DNA of 20,509 bases from a virus, in IMG/VR virus record IMGVR_UViG_3300047564_004399, positions 1 through 20,509 of that record; one strand, 5' to 3'. Within the stretch, counting starts at the first letter, position 1, and every line of letters begins with the position of its first letter. The notes beneath the pieces were generated by a model, which was not told the DNA's origin, searched no databases, and saw only the letters and a list, made by a program, of their open reading frames with translations. This document shows, piece by piece, positions 1 to 8,400 of the stretch. Both the position numbers and the translations under genes were made by a program.

Positions 1-205
1 AAGGGGGCGGGGGAAAGTACTCTACTTTCTTCTTCGCCTTAGGGGGTTCGGCTACCGATAAGAGTATTTTCCTATCCTTGTAGGAGGGGAGTATCTTGCA
101 CTTCGAGATGTCAGAAATGAGGGGAACCCCATCGGCGTACCAAAACCCGTCTTTCCAGTAGATGAGTGTGACCTCGGGTCCTATGACACACTCACTATCT
201 GACAT
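1..205 (-). CDS. Unknown small protein, 3' end cut by the window edge
   Basis: The reverse strand is open from an ATG at 205-203 to the left edge, giving at least 68 residues that begin MSDSECVIGPEV. It is rich in aromatic residues early (IYWKDGFWYADG) and ends in a lysine/proline stretch (PPKAKKKVEYFPPP). No catalytic motif, signal peptide or membrane segment is visible and I do not recognise a family. The start lies 3 bases past the stop of the SpeD-like gene, so the two are probably co-transcribed and perhaps translationally coupled. The sequence before the start reads GATAAGAAATG, with only a weak ribosome site. Codon use resembles the neighbours. It could be a small phage accessory protein; function cannot be assigned. 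Confidence 0.6.
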   Translation of the reverse strand, partial: MSDSECVIGPEVTLIYWKDGFWYADGVPLISDISKCKILPSYKDRKILLSVAEPPKAKKKVEYFPPPP

Positions 206-208
206 TTC

Positions 209-592
209 TTATCTCGCTTGAATATCGTCAGTCAGAGATAACTTGTCGGTGCGGTCGAGCATAAACCACTCGGTCGAGACAGGCTCAAAGCACTCAAAGT
301 GCTTGAACACCACCTCTTTGTCGAAGTCCTTGCACGAGTACACATCAAGCTGAATAAGACCCGGAGACTCCTCATCCCACACATGGATTGCAATGTGAGA
401 AGTCTCGATAATGCACACGCCCGTCACCCCTCTGTTCCCCTCTTTATCTAAATAAGTGGCATGAGGGCCATTTAGGATATTCATGTCGATTTTAGAAATA
501 AGCTCTTTGAGCCAGTTCTTGACCTCTTCTGCGCTCATGGGGGGCTTCATAACATGAGAGCGGACAACAATGTGCTGATGGACTAGAGCCAT
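209..592 (-). CDS. speD: S-adenosylmethionine decarboxylase-like pyruvoyl enzyme
   Basis: The 127-residue protein matches the short prokaryotic AdoMet decarboxylase family in length and core motifs. The segment TSHIAIHVWDE (64-74) followed by LDVYSC (82-87) corresponds to the family's ESHxxxHTWPE...DVFTC. S65 is the predicted self-cleavage serine that becomes the pyruvoyl group; H70 and C87 match the processing histidine and catalytic cysteine of the Thermotoga enzyme. In the family the enzyme decarboxylates S-adenosylmethionine to supply aminopropyl groups for spermidine. The residue before the cleavage serine is Thr64 rather than the usual Glu, and WPE is WDE. Phage SpeD homologues are known, and some relatives have switched to decarboxylating arginine or ornithine, so the substrate is uncertain. 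No spermidine synthase gene is visible nearby. GAGGAA upstream is a plausible ribosome site. It lies between a nuclease gene and an unknown small gene, all leftward. Confidence 0.88.
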   Translation of the reverse strand: MALVHQHIVVRSHVMKPPMSAEEVKNWLKELISKIDMNILNGPHATYLDKEGNRGVTGVCIIETSHIAIHVWDEESPGLIQLDVYSCKDFDKEVVFKHFECFEPVSTEWFMLDRTDKLSLTDDIQAR

Positions 593-660
593 ATTCTGAT
601 TTCCTCAAAGGGAAGGGGTAGGGGGGAGTTGCCTAGTGTGGTGATAAAAATACTATGAGA

Positions 661-1038
661 CTACTCTTTCGTTCCGCCAAAATATGCCTTAGCGTGACCC
701 AAAGAAATCATCTTAGAGTTGATACTCTCTCCTAAGTCCGCGCCCTCTGCGGGTACTTCCCAAATCTCTCCAAGCCATCTCCCATATTTCTCCATACCTG
801 CGGTTCTAAGTATAATCTTTTTCCCTAAGATGACTGACCGAAGGTAGTCGCGCGCTTGCACCGCTTTAGCTTTAAGCTCAGGGTCTTTGGACTTCATTTC
901 GCAAGTGTCTATTCCAAGGACTCGAACTTTTATCTTAACAGAGGTAGAGAAGCCCATGTCCACAATACAATCAAAGGTGTCGCCGTCATACACGGAGGTG
1001 ACTTCTGCGAGGTAGTGATAGAGGGTAGGTATCGCCAT
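661..1038 (-). CDS. Staphylococcal nuclease-like (thermonuclease) protein
   Basis: The 125-residue protein is a single SNase domain with every catalytic position recognisable. VYDGDTF (17-23) supplies the calcium-binding aspartates D18 and D20 and T21; RVLGIDTCE (39-47) gives R39, D44 and E47, equivalent to R35, D40 and E43 of the staphylococcal enzyme; EKYGRWLG (83-90) gives R87. The family cuts single- and double-stranded DNA and RNA in a calcium-dependent reaction. There is no signal peptide, so it should act inside the infected cell, for example in host DNA breakdown or nucleotide salvage; that role is inferred. The start is supported by AGGAG seven bases upstream. It is the first gene of the leftward group, 68 bases ahead of the SpeD-like gene, and faces away from the structural operon. 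Confidence 0.9.
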   Translation of the reverse strand: MAIPTLYHYLAEVTSVYDGDTFDCIVDMGFSTSVKIKVRVLGIDTCEMKSKDPELKAKAVQARDYLRSVILGKKIILRTAGMEKYGRWLGEIWEVPAEGADLGESINSKMISLGHAKAYFGGTKE

Positions 1039-1160
1039 TTCTAATCTCCTAGTGTTGGGGGGGGTTAGGTGACGCGATGTGTGTGATAGAGGTATTATTT
1101 CAGAGTTTATTTATCCCTATCTCCTGCGAGACTTGGACTCGAACTGGGGGGAGAACCTAG
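1039..1160. promoter_or_regulatory. Divergent intergenic region, probable promoters both ways
   Basis: This 122-bp gap separates the leftward auxiliary genes from the rightward structural genes, so transcription must diverge here or readthrough must enter from outside. It holds a run of eight G (1057-1064), which becomes C8 in the leader of the nuclease gene, and an AT-rich patch, TATTATTTCAGAGTTTATTT, near 1092-1111. A TATTAT at 1092 could be a -10 element, but I see no convincing -35 at the right distance. The small inverted repeat TCTC-CTGC-GAGA lies near 1120-1131. GGGGGGAG just before 1161 is the ribosome site of the first structural gene. The promoter assignment rests on gene orientation, not on a strong motif. 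Confidence 0.4.
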
Positions 1161-2204
1161 ATGAGTTTTGACGCGCAACTAGCACACGCTTGTCCTCACT
1201 TCATAAGATATGAGCGCACAAGCATAAGCGGTGGGAGAGAAATCTTGCCTCTCTCCCCTATTTCTGGGAGCGGTATGCTCAAACTCAGAGTAGATGAAGT
1301 GGAGATACCCCCAGAGGGGCTTTTCTCTCTAGTGAGCGCGCCCTTCCCTAGTTCCGCCCCCTATAAGATAACCGCCACCTCGAACACCCTGCTGATAGCC
1401 TCCGAGTCCACAGAGGTAGAAATAACCTTGCCTGCGAAGATATACTCACAGGCAGAAATGATTTCTCAGATTAGCAAGTCTTTACCCCCCCCTTTTAGCG
1501 TGTCAGCGTATGGGCAATCAGTAGCGGTAGAGAACGGGGGGCAGACGAACAAGTTAACTCTGAGTGGGAGTGCTTTAGCGAGGTTAGGGTTCAAAGGAGC
1601 GCGCCTCACCAAGAGAGCCAAGACCCTTGCGCCCTCATGGAAGCTCGTTAAAGATAGGACAAGACCTGGGTCTAAGATTATTTTCTCCGACACATATGAA
1701 CCTCAGGGTCTAGTGGATATTTCCTACCTTGCGGAGAAGTCTTATTGTCGTAGGTGTGGGGGGACAGGGGTAGAGAACGACTTTAGGTTTGATGTGTCAG
1801 GGGACATACAAGTGATAGAGGGGTATGACCTACTTTATCAGGCGGTAGCTAAGATACTCTTAACACAATATCGCAGTAACCCCTACCACACTTGGTATGG
1901 GTCAACCGCCATTTCTCTTATAGGGAAGAAATCTAACTCAGGGACAGCTCTTGCGCTTAAAGACTCGGTGCGCGCTGCTCTCGATAACTTGGTTAACATC
2001 CAAGGACAACAGGTTAAAGTACAAGCGATGTCCTTAGAAGAAAGACTTAAAAGAGTGGTTAGCATAGATGTCACCTCTCTTGGAGATGACCAGACGGCAT
2101 ATCTAGTGAAAGTGGTAGTTGAGAGTATGTCCTCTCAACCCGTTTCTATCAACATCGTGTTTGCGGTGCCAGGTAGCATTCCCTTAGATGGAGGACTCGT
2201 ATGA
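1161..2204 (+). CDS. gp25-like baseplate wedge protein with N-terminal extension
   Basis: The last ~130 residues of this 347-residue protein look like the gp25/GPW baseplate wedge domain: a helix with LLYQAVAKILLTQYRSN (224-240), then YHTWYGS, a helical stretch with SVRAALDNL, a Q-rich segment QGQQVKVQ and SLEERLK, then beta strands ending near VFAVPG. In contractile tails this protein joins wedge to sheath. About 170 N-terminal residues form a separate, mostly beta region I cannot name. A YCRRCGGTGVEND segment (195-207) with C196 and C199 links the two parts and could bind a metal. T4 gp25 is far shorter (about 130 residues), so this is an extended form. GGGGGGAG seven bases upstream supports the start. 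The stop overlaps the start of the J-like gene by four bases (ATGA), consistent with translational coupling. Confidence 0.75.
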   Translation: MSFDAQLAHACPHFIRYERTSISGGREILPLSPISGSGMLKLRVDEVEIPPEGLFSLVSAPFPSSAPYKITATSNTLLIASESTEVEITLPAKIYSQAEMISQISKSLPPPFSVSAYGQSVAVENGGQTNKLTLSGSALARLGFKGARLTKRAKTLAPSWKLVKDRTRPGSKIIFSDTYEPQGLVDISYLAEKSYCRRCGGTGVENDFRFDVSGDIQVIEGYDLLYQAVAKILLTQYRSNPYHTWYGSTAISLIGKKSNSGTALALKDSVRAALDNLVNIQGQQVKVQAMSLEERLKRVVSIDVTSLGDDQTAYLVKVVVESMSSQPVSINIVFAVPGSIPLDGGLV

Positions 2205-5200
2205 TTACTATCACAACACCTGACGGGAATAGCGCGCACAACCCCGCCACTTACTCGACCTCTCAACACAACACTCGCATTTATGGTGCGAGTTCCTCTA
2301 CTTCACTAGAAATAAGATATGGGGGTACTCTCTTTACCTCTAGTGAAGGGGATATAGACATAGATGGAGATGGGTACTTTGTCTTTCCGAGCCCGATTAC
2401 TTATACAGAGGGCATAGACTTAATCGTTGGGGTTAACACCTTTGTAATCACAGGAAATAACGACCCTAGCTTTACGCTTAATGTCCTCTTAGAGCAGTCT
2501 TTGCCAGAAAGACCCGACCCTCCTTCTAATGTAAGAGTAGAGAGAGGGGCTAACTTCGTAGAAATAGTGTTCGCGCACACGGACAGCGCGGTGTCGTTCT
2601 ACACGATATATGCAGCCACGACCTCAGGGGGCGGAAGTATTGGCTACGCTCAGATTAACTACCAGCCCCTCGACCCCTCAACATATGGTGCGCGCTCTGA
2701 AGCAGAAAGCCTCATCGGAGAAATAGCTCTCGACTCGGCTACGGAAGAAGCAGACCCACTCATTTCTGAAGTACGACTAGCTCAGATGGGCGAGGGAGAA
2801 GACCTCTCCGTTTCTGTTGTGGGTTCTGTAGAAATACCTGAGGGTACTTCTCGAATAAGAACTAAGGCGACGCTCTACTCAGTCAGCCTCAATACGAATA
2901 TCAAGTTCCGCCACGATAGAAATGCAGACGCGCTCTCGTCACCCCCTACAATACAAGTGGGCGACTTCACCGCGCTCAGTTCTGAAGAGCCTCTCTATTA
3001 TGTCGTCACCGCCACTAAAGTTGTCTCAGGTGTCGAAATCGAGTCCCCCTTTTCCTCAGAGGTGTCGGGCAAACCTATCTCTGTTGGCTCTACTAATCTG
3101 AGCCTCCCTGCGGTCACAAGAAATATCCTAACACAAGACATGATTAGAGGGATATACTTAGCGCAACCAGGTGTCTCCGTACAAGCAGGCTCAGTTATCC
3201 GAGATGTGATTATTGACCCCTTTGTCTCAGAAATGGAGAGGTCTAGGTTTATCCTAGATTTCCTCTATCGCTCCTCTTCGTTCGCAGGGCTGATACAGGT
3301 TGATGACCCCCTAAATGAGGGTGCCTCTATCAATGTCGCGGACTCGCAGTATAAGACAGCCCTCAAGAGAGCATTATTTCTACAATCAGACTCTGATGTA
3401 CAGGCGTTGATAGACCAGTCGTTTGAGAAGCTAGCCTCTAACTTTGGGGTCACTAGAAAGATAGGGACTTTCGCGCGCGGTGAAGTGGACTTCTATACTC
3501 TGAAGGTCCCCTCCACAAGCTATTCAATCCCTTCAGGCACAATAGTGTCTGGTGGCGGTGTTCAGTTCGCGACCACCGCGTCAGTATCTATTCCGCTAGA
3601 CCAGCTCGCGAGATACTACAACCCCATCACTAAGAGATATATTGTCTCCGCTCCCGTCGTAGCGCGAACCATAGGCACCGCAGGCAACCTTGCCTCAGGA
3701 CAAATCCTCGCAGGCGCGCCCCTCGGTCTAAGTGTCACTAACAGCTCTCCCACTTTCGGTGGCTCAGATACTGAGAATAACAAAGAACTAAGCTCACGCA
3801 CCCTCGGAGTACTTAGCTCTGTAGACACAGGCACAAAAGCAGGATATGAGCGTATCTCGCGCGCTACCGCAGGGGTCATTTCTTCGTTCGTTGTTGGCGC
3901 GGAAAGCCCCTTTATGGAAAGGGATAACGGGCTTGGGGGCAAGGTAGATATATGGATAAGAGGAAGCGCCCCACGCACAGTCACAGATGTGTTTGCCCCT
4001 AGCTTCAACTCTCGTTTTGGCACTAAGTTTATCCCCGTCGGGGGCGTAGGCTCATACCGCTTCAGGTCAGTTGATGCCACCCCTGAAAACCCCATTTCTG
4101 AAATGATAAACAGAAATGATTTACTGAACAAGTTTGGGTTAAAGAACGCGACCACAGGGGCTTTCTTCGACCTGACAGGCTACACAATAGAAGACTATCG
4201 CACTATCGCCCTCAATACGGCTATCACACAACCCACATATACTCTTACTTCTATCATCTTAGGAGACTGGAGAGGCAACACATCGGAGAAGCTCTACCTC
4301 ACTCGGCAACCTGTCATTTCTGTGTCTTCTGTTAAAACTGAAGATGGGACTTCTCTTGAGGGGTACTCCCTAGTCAATGCAGAAGACCCCCTACAACTAG
4401 GAAGGTCGAGTAAAGCGAGCGCATATGTCGTACTCGATAACCCCACAGAAAGAAGTAAGATTATTCAAGTGTCCGATGAGTCCCATGTCATTATAGGGCA
4501 ATACCCTGAGCGACTCAATAAGCTAGGGGCAGATGAGATTACTATTTCTGTGACCAACCTAAATGGGACTATCACTTACGAGGGACCTTTTCAGTCGGGC
4601 ACACCAGATTACACTATCTTAAACGAGGGCGGTGGGGTCGTGTCTATCAAGAGAACCACCTCCTCGAATATCGCAGATGGAGAGCAGATACTCATTTCTT
4701 ATGAGTATCTTGAGAACATCACGATTACATACACCACGAACCTTGTAGTCCCCACCGCGCAAGCGAACCTAGACGCGAATAAGAACCTTGGCGCTGATGT
4801 AGTCGTCAAAGAGACAATCCCTGTCTCAGTAGATATAGTCGCAACGATAGTGTTGGAGCGCGGGGTCTCTATTTCTAGTGCAGACACCATACTCAGATAT
4901 AACCTCACAAACTTCATAGAGAAGGCTATCTTGGGGGGGAAGATATATCTCTCAGAAATAATCAGAGAGATGAACAACACGACGGGCGTGAGCCATGTGA
5001 GACTACCTCTCACAAGGCTAAGTGTGGGGGCGGGGAGCTATATACTGCGCGAGGAAATTAACCCTGCGTTGGGGGTATATACTCAACTGAGCCTCTCCAA
5101 CTCTAAAGTAGCGGTCTGGGCGATTGACACCCCCATACAAAACCTGCCCATAGATGGGGGTGGAGAAATGGGGCGTGTGTTTATTAATGGGGTTGAAGCC

Positions 5201-5470
5201 ACCCTTCTTAACACGCTTCAGAGGACCAACTCCGCTTATTGGGACATAGGGAGAGCCACGATAGTGGGCGCGCAAGGGCTTGGGGTGGGCTACCCCAACA
5301 CAGCGCGCAAAGTAATCGTAGCCCTGCCTCATGGAATAAGTCCTGTGTCTCAAACCCTTAAAGTGGATTATATTGTTGAAAGCTCCACCGAGGTAGTCTC
5401 AGAAATATCCCTAAACGAGTTCTCCTATTTCGTGATGGGGGATATGTCCTTCACTTATGAGGTGGTCTAA
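2201..5470 (+). CDS. Baseplate J-like (gp6-type) wedge protein
   Basis: The 1089-residue protein contains a baseplate-J core at about 425-590: FARGEVDFYTL, then IPSGTIVSGGGVQF, SAPVVARTIGTAGNLASG, SVTNSSPTFGGSDTE, and VLSSVDTGTKAGYERISR. This matches the family pattern of an IP-x-GT turn, a G-x-x-GN turn and a GG-x-D-x-E turn. J/gp6 proteins form the dimeric core of the baseplate wedge. The N-terminus differs from a minimal J: residues 1-95 look like a beta-sandwich with DIDGDGYF, and about 103-290 starts PPSNVRVERG like a fibronectin-III domain. A helical stretch at 310-420 precedes the core. The C-terminal half is beta-rich and not assigned. GGAGG at 2190-2194, inside the previous gene, is six bases ahead of the start. 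The stop TAA overlaps the next start by one base (TAATG). It is larger than typical J proteins (about 300-650 residues). Confidence 0.85.
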   Translation: MITITTPDGNSAHNPATYSTSQHNTRIYGASSSTSLEIRYGGTLFTSSEGDIDIDGDGYFVFPSPITYTEGIDLIVGVNTFVITGNNDPSFTLNVLLEQSLPERPDPPSNVRVERGANFVEIVFAHTDSAVSFYTIYAATTSGGGSIGYAQINYQPLDPSTYGARSEAESLIGEIALDSATEEADPLISEVRLAQMGEGEDLSVSVVGSVEIPEGTSRIRTKATLYSVSLNTNIKFRHDRNADALSSPPTIQVGDFTALSSEEPLYYVVTATKVVSGVEIESPFSSEVSGKPISVGSTNLSLPAVTRNILTQDMIRGIYLAQPGVSVQAGSVIRDVIIDPFVSEMERSRFILDFLYRSSSFAGLIQVDDPLNEGASINVADSQYKTALKRALFLQSDSDVQALIDQSFEKLASNFGVTRKIGTFARGEVDFYTLKVPSTSYSIPSGTIVSGGGVQFATTASVSIPLDQLARYYNPITKRYIVSAPVVARTIGTAGNLASGQILAGAPLGLSVTNSSPTFGGSDTENNKELSSRTLGVLSSVDTGTKAGYERISRATAGVISSFVVGAESPFMERDNGLGGKVDIWIRGSAPRTVTDVFAPSFNSRFGTKFIPVGGVGSYRFRSVDATPENPISEMINRNDLLNKFGLKNATTGAFFDLTGYTIEDYRTIALNTAITQPTYTLTSIILGDWRGNTSEKLYLTRQPVISVSSVKTEDGTSLEGYSLVNAEDPLQLGRSSKASAYVVLDNPTERSKIIQVSDESHVIIGQYPERLNKLGADEITISVTNLNGTITYEGPFQSGTPDYTILNEGGGVVSIKRTTSSNIADGEQILISYEYLENITITYTTNLVVPTAQANLDANKNLGADVVVKETIPVSVDIVATIVLERGVSISSADTILRYNLTNFIEKAILGGKIYLSEIIREMNNTTGVSHVRLPLTRLSVGAGSYILREEINPALGVYTQLSLSNSKVAVWAIDTPIQNLPIDGGGEMGRVFINGVEATLLNTLQRTNSAYWDIGRATIVGAQGLGVGYPNTARKVIVALPHGISPVSQTLKVDYIVESSTEVVSEISLNEFSYFVMGDMSFTYEVV

Positions 5471-8400
5471 TGAGTCTCCCTTTCGACACTAGGACTACAA
5501 GGGAAGTCATCGGTGGCGCTTCTACGCCCACTAGAGCCTTCAAAGACAGCCTCTCCGAACAAATAGTTAAGAACTTATCCCTCGCCACCCCCTCTAACTA
5601 TCTTTCTAATCAGTACGGTTCTAACCATAGAGTCATCTACGAGACTATCAGCGCGCTCCTCGCTGACTTTATCGTGGATAATCTCGACCTAGCCGACGAC
5701 TCCGATTTCTATGAGCTAAGACCTGAATTCTTAGCCTCAAAACTCACAGAAATTATCTTCAACTCAGACACAATCCCTGAGACAGACACCGACCTAGAAC
5801 TCCGCAAGGCGAGTATCGAGACTCTACTCGCCCTTCTACAAGGAAGCACAGAGAAGTCTATTTCTGAGTTATTACTGAGTCAAGCAGGGGGGTCAAAAGT
5901 AGACCTCTCCCAAGTGTCCACCCACGAGGTCAGCTTGCTCAGTAGTGTCCTCGCTTATACGGGGTTCTCAGATTACGAGGGTGTGCAGGCTCACCGCCAC
6001 TATGCAGTAGCCCCTGAGAAAGGGGTAGGGGCGACACTCCAGCCAATCGGGTACAAATGGGGAGATGACCTGCACACCCATGAAGTCATAGATGGCGTAG
6101 TACAGCCCCACACCGATGGACACACCCACACTATCGAGTACGGGCTCCCTACTAATGTAGTCCGACTTCAGAGTAATCTCGCTAAATACCTCAACACCAC
6201 TAAACCCGCTCACCTCAAAACAAGCGTGGTTTCTACCCTTCTCTCTGAGAGTATCTCACCCCCCTCCGAAGAGTTTGTCACATACCCCCAAGAAATTGGC
6301 GAAGTCACCTCACCATTTCTATTCTCAATAAGTCTGCCTTATCAAGACGACATGAGAAAAGCGCGCGGGGGGACTTGGGAAAATGTCATCTATGGCTACT
6401 CCTCCTCTAACACCTTCATCGTGTATAGAGGACTCATAGAAATAGGAGACAAGCTACTCACAGGCACACAAGTAAGAAATATACTCTCGTACACAAGCGT
6501 GACCCCCTCTGATGGAGAATACTCGTGGGAATTCCCACGGCTCGATACCTCAGGAACAGGTAGTGTCACAGGGGGATATCTCTACGATGACTCCGCAAGC
6601 CTATTTCCTTTCGTAGAAGAAGGCGAAATAGTCTTACTTAACGACACCCCTTATTTCTGTGAGCCAAGAGCCGAGGGGTACTTACACTTATCTGCGATTG
6701 AAATAACCCTCGATAGCGTAGCTGAGGACACAGGGCTTATTGAGGGGACCTTCCTAGACTACCCCTGGATAACCGCGCCCCTTCGGTATAGGTTCATTGA
6801 GCTTTTCGGAGATGGAACAGACGAGATAGAAATAAGAGTACCTCTCAAGAGAGTGCATAAGGGATTACCCCTCCTTGCGGAAGACCTTATTTTTGAGGTG
6901 GGCGCGCCAAGTGTCGAGAGGTTCGTAGCGAGCTTAAATAAGATTTATTTCTCCGATGTCGTGGCTTCAGGGGAGCGCGTGTTTGTTGGGGTTCCTATAA
7001 GTGATGAAGACTTCGTTAACATCACAGCACTCAATGACACTCGGTTCAGACTCAACCTCTCAAGGACATCTACTCAAGTAGAAACAACCGCGAGTAGGGG
7101 GTTCTACACAGGGACTAACACATCTCTCGCGTCACTAGGGCGCTTCACCCCCGCTAATGTACTCTGGAAATCCACCCCCATCAGACCATACTCTGAGGAA
7201 GTGTACTCGCGTAAAGTTGAACTCATGGGGTCTCGGACAACGAATACTCCGAGTATGACCCTCAATAACAATTTCCTCTTAAATAAGACCTATTCCCCCC
7301 AAGCCACCCCCACAGCTAACATCAGAGGGTACGCCACCAAGAGCGTGCTGAACAGAGATGGGAAAATCTCCTACTCCGACCTTGGCTTCAAGCCCAAGTT
7401 TCTTATTTCTATAGAGAGTGGAGTAGTACCAGGGGCAGAGTATGAGGGAACCCTTACGGACAGATATGTTCTAGTGCCGAGCGCGCCCCTTAATCACCCT
7501 CTCGTTGTCACAGCCATTTCTGTAGAAGCATATGAGTCTAGTAGCTGGGCAAAAGGGGAAATACTGAGCGAAGGTCAACCTAGTTTTGATAGCTCAGACT
7601 CACTCCTAGAAAACGCCTTATCTTCTTTGAGCGCGCCCTCCGTTGAAGACATCATGGATAACCCCAAAGGACTCATCATAAGAGATGGGGCAAGCGACCA
7701 AAATAGGGGGATTATTCATAGCAAGACCACTTCAGCTAGCGGAAAAGTGGGGGAGAGAGTTTTCTACTCGGACGAGTTCACCTCGCTTGCTATTTCAGGA
7801 CTCCCATTCATTTCAGAAATAGAGGGTACAACCGACCCTCTTGTTTCTAGGAGGCCTTCACTTACGCTCAACTCCACCGACACACACATAGGGTTCGACT
7901 CAGTTCTAGCGCGCTCTAGGGAAGTCTTACGGACAGATGTGTTCCTAGAACTCATACTGCCCCCAGCCGAAACAGAGGCTTTCGTTGAAGATAGCCTCCC
8001 TCTTATTTCTGATGAAGCCTTAGGGGTATTTGCGTGGGCGTTATCGGATAGTATATCCCCCCTAAGTGACGAGGTGGGGGTAAGTATCTCTCCCGTTCTT
8101 AACGAGGCACTCCCCTTAATCCTAGACGAAGTAGAGATAGCTACTGCGGTGACTATTTCTGTAGCGGATACCCTTCCTGCTCAAACCGATGACGCGAGCG
8201 GTGACTTGGTAGCTGTCTCTGCGTCTGTGGGAGACTCGGTTCCGACTCTGAGCGATGAGGCAGATGGGGTACTCAACATTACGAGTGCCTCTGTGACGGA
8301 CGCTATCCCCACGATGAGCGATGTTGCGACAGGAGATTATAACACACCCGCAGACTTCACTCTTTACGCCGCGCTGACAGCAAACCAGTACACCGTAACG

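Noticed and set aside
856-1044. 62-residue rightward ORF over the nuclease gene
   Set aside because: It is antisense to a fully conserved SNase domain and has no recognisable motif.
1120-1155. tRNA-like T-arm on the minus strand (AGTTCGAGTCC) before the first structural gene
   Set aside because: The five bases either side of the loop do not pair, and no acceptor, D or anticodon arm can be built around it.
3616-4155. 179-residue reverse ORF inside the J-like gene, and other antisense ORFs (4699-5013, 5018-5353, 14712-15002, 17886-18284)
   Set aside because: They lie wholly within strongly supported rightward genes, show no recognisable motifs, and look like products of the opposite-strand codon bias.
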